From the NCBI GenBank assembly GCA_023433925.1, contig JAEYTO010000090.1:1-12907 (forward strand): 12,907 bases of DNA, read 5' to 3'. The stretch comes from Pseudomonadota bacterium (GTDB taxonomy: Bacteria > Desulfobacterota > Desulfovibrionia > Desulfovibrionales > Desulfovibrionaceae). This document shows, piece after piece, positions 12,138 through 12,907 of the stretch (the first letter of the stretch is position 1; every line of letters begins with the position of its first letter). Under the pieces are notes generated by a model. It had not been told where the DNA came from, made no database searches, and saw only the letters and a list, made by a program, of their open reading frames with translations. Both the position numbers and the translations under genes were made by a program.

Positions 12138-12907
12138 TCCGGCTTGCCGGCGTGCACTGCGGCTATCCCGGCCCCAACGGGCGGGAAGTGCTGCGCTCCA
12201 TAGACCTGCGGGTGCGGCGCGGCCTGATAACCGGCCTGCTCGGCCCCAACGGCGGCGGCAAGTCCACGCTCCTGCTGACCCTGGCCGGCGTGCTGCCCCT
12301 GCGCAACGGAAGCATCGAGATCGACGGCCTGGATCTGGCCGCGCTCAAGGCCAAACGCCGCGCCCGGCTCATATGCTCCGTGCCCCAGTCGGCCGAGCCG
12401 CCGCAGGGCCTGGCCTGCCTGTCCGTGGTGCTCATGGGCCGCTATCCCTACTTGTCGTTTCTCGGCGCGTACGGCCCCGAGGACCGGCAGGAGGCCTTGG
12501 CGGCCATGCGGCAAACCGCCACGCTGGAGTTCGAGCGCCGGCCTGCCGAGCGCCTCTCGGGCGGCGAGTTCCGCCGCGTGCTCCTGGCCCGCGCCCTGGC
12601 TCAGGCCTCGCCGCTCATGCTCCTGGACGAGGCCACCTCCGGCCTGGACATGGCCCGTGCCGTGGAGGCCATGGACCTGCTCAAGACCCGCTCGCGCCAA
12701 GGCTTGACCGTGCTCGCGGCCATCCACGACCTGAACCTGGCCGCGCTCTACTGCGACCGCCTGGTCCTGCTGAAGAACGGCGGCGTTCTGGCTGAAGGAG
12801 AGACGCAAGAAGTCTTCCAGCCGGACCTGCTCACGGAGCTGTATGGCACCGAGCTCGTCGTGGCCCCGCACCCTGTCACCGGCGCGCCCCAGGCGCATCT
12901 GGTGCCC
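12134..12907 (+). CDS. ABC transporter ATP-binding protein (FecE/BtuD/FhuC type), 3' end cut by the window
   Basis: This is the nucleotide-binding subunit that energises the FecCD permease. The 258 residues seen contain every ABC element in order: Walker A GPNGGGKST (37-45), Q-loop Gln85 in VPQSAEPP, signature LSGGE (141-145), Walker B LMLLDE (161-166) with Glu166, D-loop SGLD (169-172) and H-loop His198 in AIHDLNLAA. The segment LMGRYPYLSFLGAYGPEDRQ (100-119) is characteristic of the iron-siderophore/cobalamin group. The ATG at 12134 overlaps the permease TGA by four bases, indicating coupling. The frame has no stop before the window edge, but the domain is essentially complete, so only a short tail is missing. 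A periplasmic substrate-binding protein gene is not seen and may lie beyond the edge. Confidence 0.95.
   Translation, partial: MIRLAGVHCGYPGPNGREVLRSIDLRVRRGLITGLLGPNGGGKSTLLLTLAGVLPLRNGSIEIDGLDLAALKAKRRARLICSVPQSAEPPQGLACLSVVLMGRYPYLSFLGAYGPEDRQEALAAMRQTATLEFERRPAERLSGGEFRRVLLARALAQASPLMLLDEATSGLDMARAVEAMDLLKTRSRQGLTVLAAIHDLNLAALYCDRLVLLKNGGVLAEGETQEVFQPDLLTELYGTELVVAPHPVTGAPQAHLVP

Noticed and set aside
10142..12898. A 918-codon open frame on the minus strand
   Set aside because: It runs antisense to the chelatase, permease and ATPase genes, which have full motif sets. Its product is a low-complexity mix rich in Arg, Ala, Gly and Gln, as expected from a stop-poor frame in high-G+C DNA.

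Overview
The window looks like chromosomal DNA of a high-G+C sulfate-reducing deltaproteobacterium of the Desulfovibrio type (Desulfovibrionales). The main support is a signal-peptide-bearing CbiK-type cobaltochelatase next to a FecCD-type ABC transporter and behind a cobalamin riboswitch, an arrangement resembling CbiKP of Desulfovibrio vulgaris. This is inference from gene content and composition; there is no rRNA gene to anchor the taxonomy.

Layout, left to right. (1) 1-1175: two hairpins, then pdxA (vitamin B6 synthesis) on the minus strand. (2) 1293-2324: a strikingly AT-rich minus-strand gene for a GIY-YIG nuclease-domain protein with an unrecognised C-terminal half, apparently a recent acquisition wedged between housekeeping genes. 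(3) 2364-7069: a minus-strand glycogen block, transcribed in the order Nudix hydrolase, glgA (glycogen synthase), a stand-alone CBM48 glycogen-binding protein, glgB (branching enzyme). The Nudix gene and glgA are one base apart. The CBM48 gene has its own strong terminator, and two diverged copies of a ~125-base intergenic repeat lie in the leaders of the CBM48 gene and glgB. (4) 7263-8207: a plus-strand GT9 (heptosyltransferase-family) gene. (5) 8208-8527: a convergent intergenic stretch with two perfect hairpins. (6) 8528-9738: minus-strand trmH and tsaC/sua5-type genes with a GTGA overlap, both tRNA-modification enzymes. (7) 9800-12907: a plus-strand, cobalamin-riboswitch-controlled operon with a riboswitch, an intrinsic terminator, a hairpin masking the ribosome binding site, a periplasmic cobaltochelatase, a FecCD permease and an ABC ATPase. 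The ATPase reading frame is still open at the window edge.

Functional logic. The glg block supplies chain elongation from ADP-glucose and branching, with a small carbohydrate-binding protein whose partner is unknown and a Nudix enzyme that could act on ADP-sugars. The right-hand operon couples a metal chelatase predicted to be exported with an importer of the iron-siderophore/haem/cobalamin class under B12 feedback, which points to cobalt or corrinoid economy. The least explained items are the GIY-YIG gene, the paired repeat in the glg leaders and the two-layer expression platform of the riboswitch.
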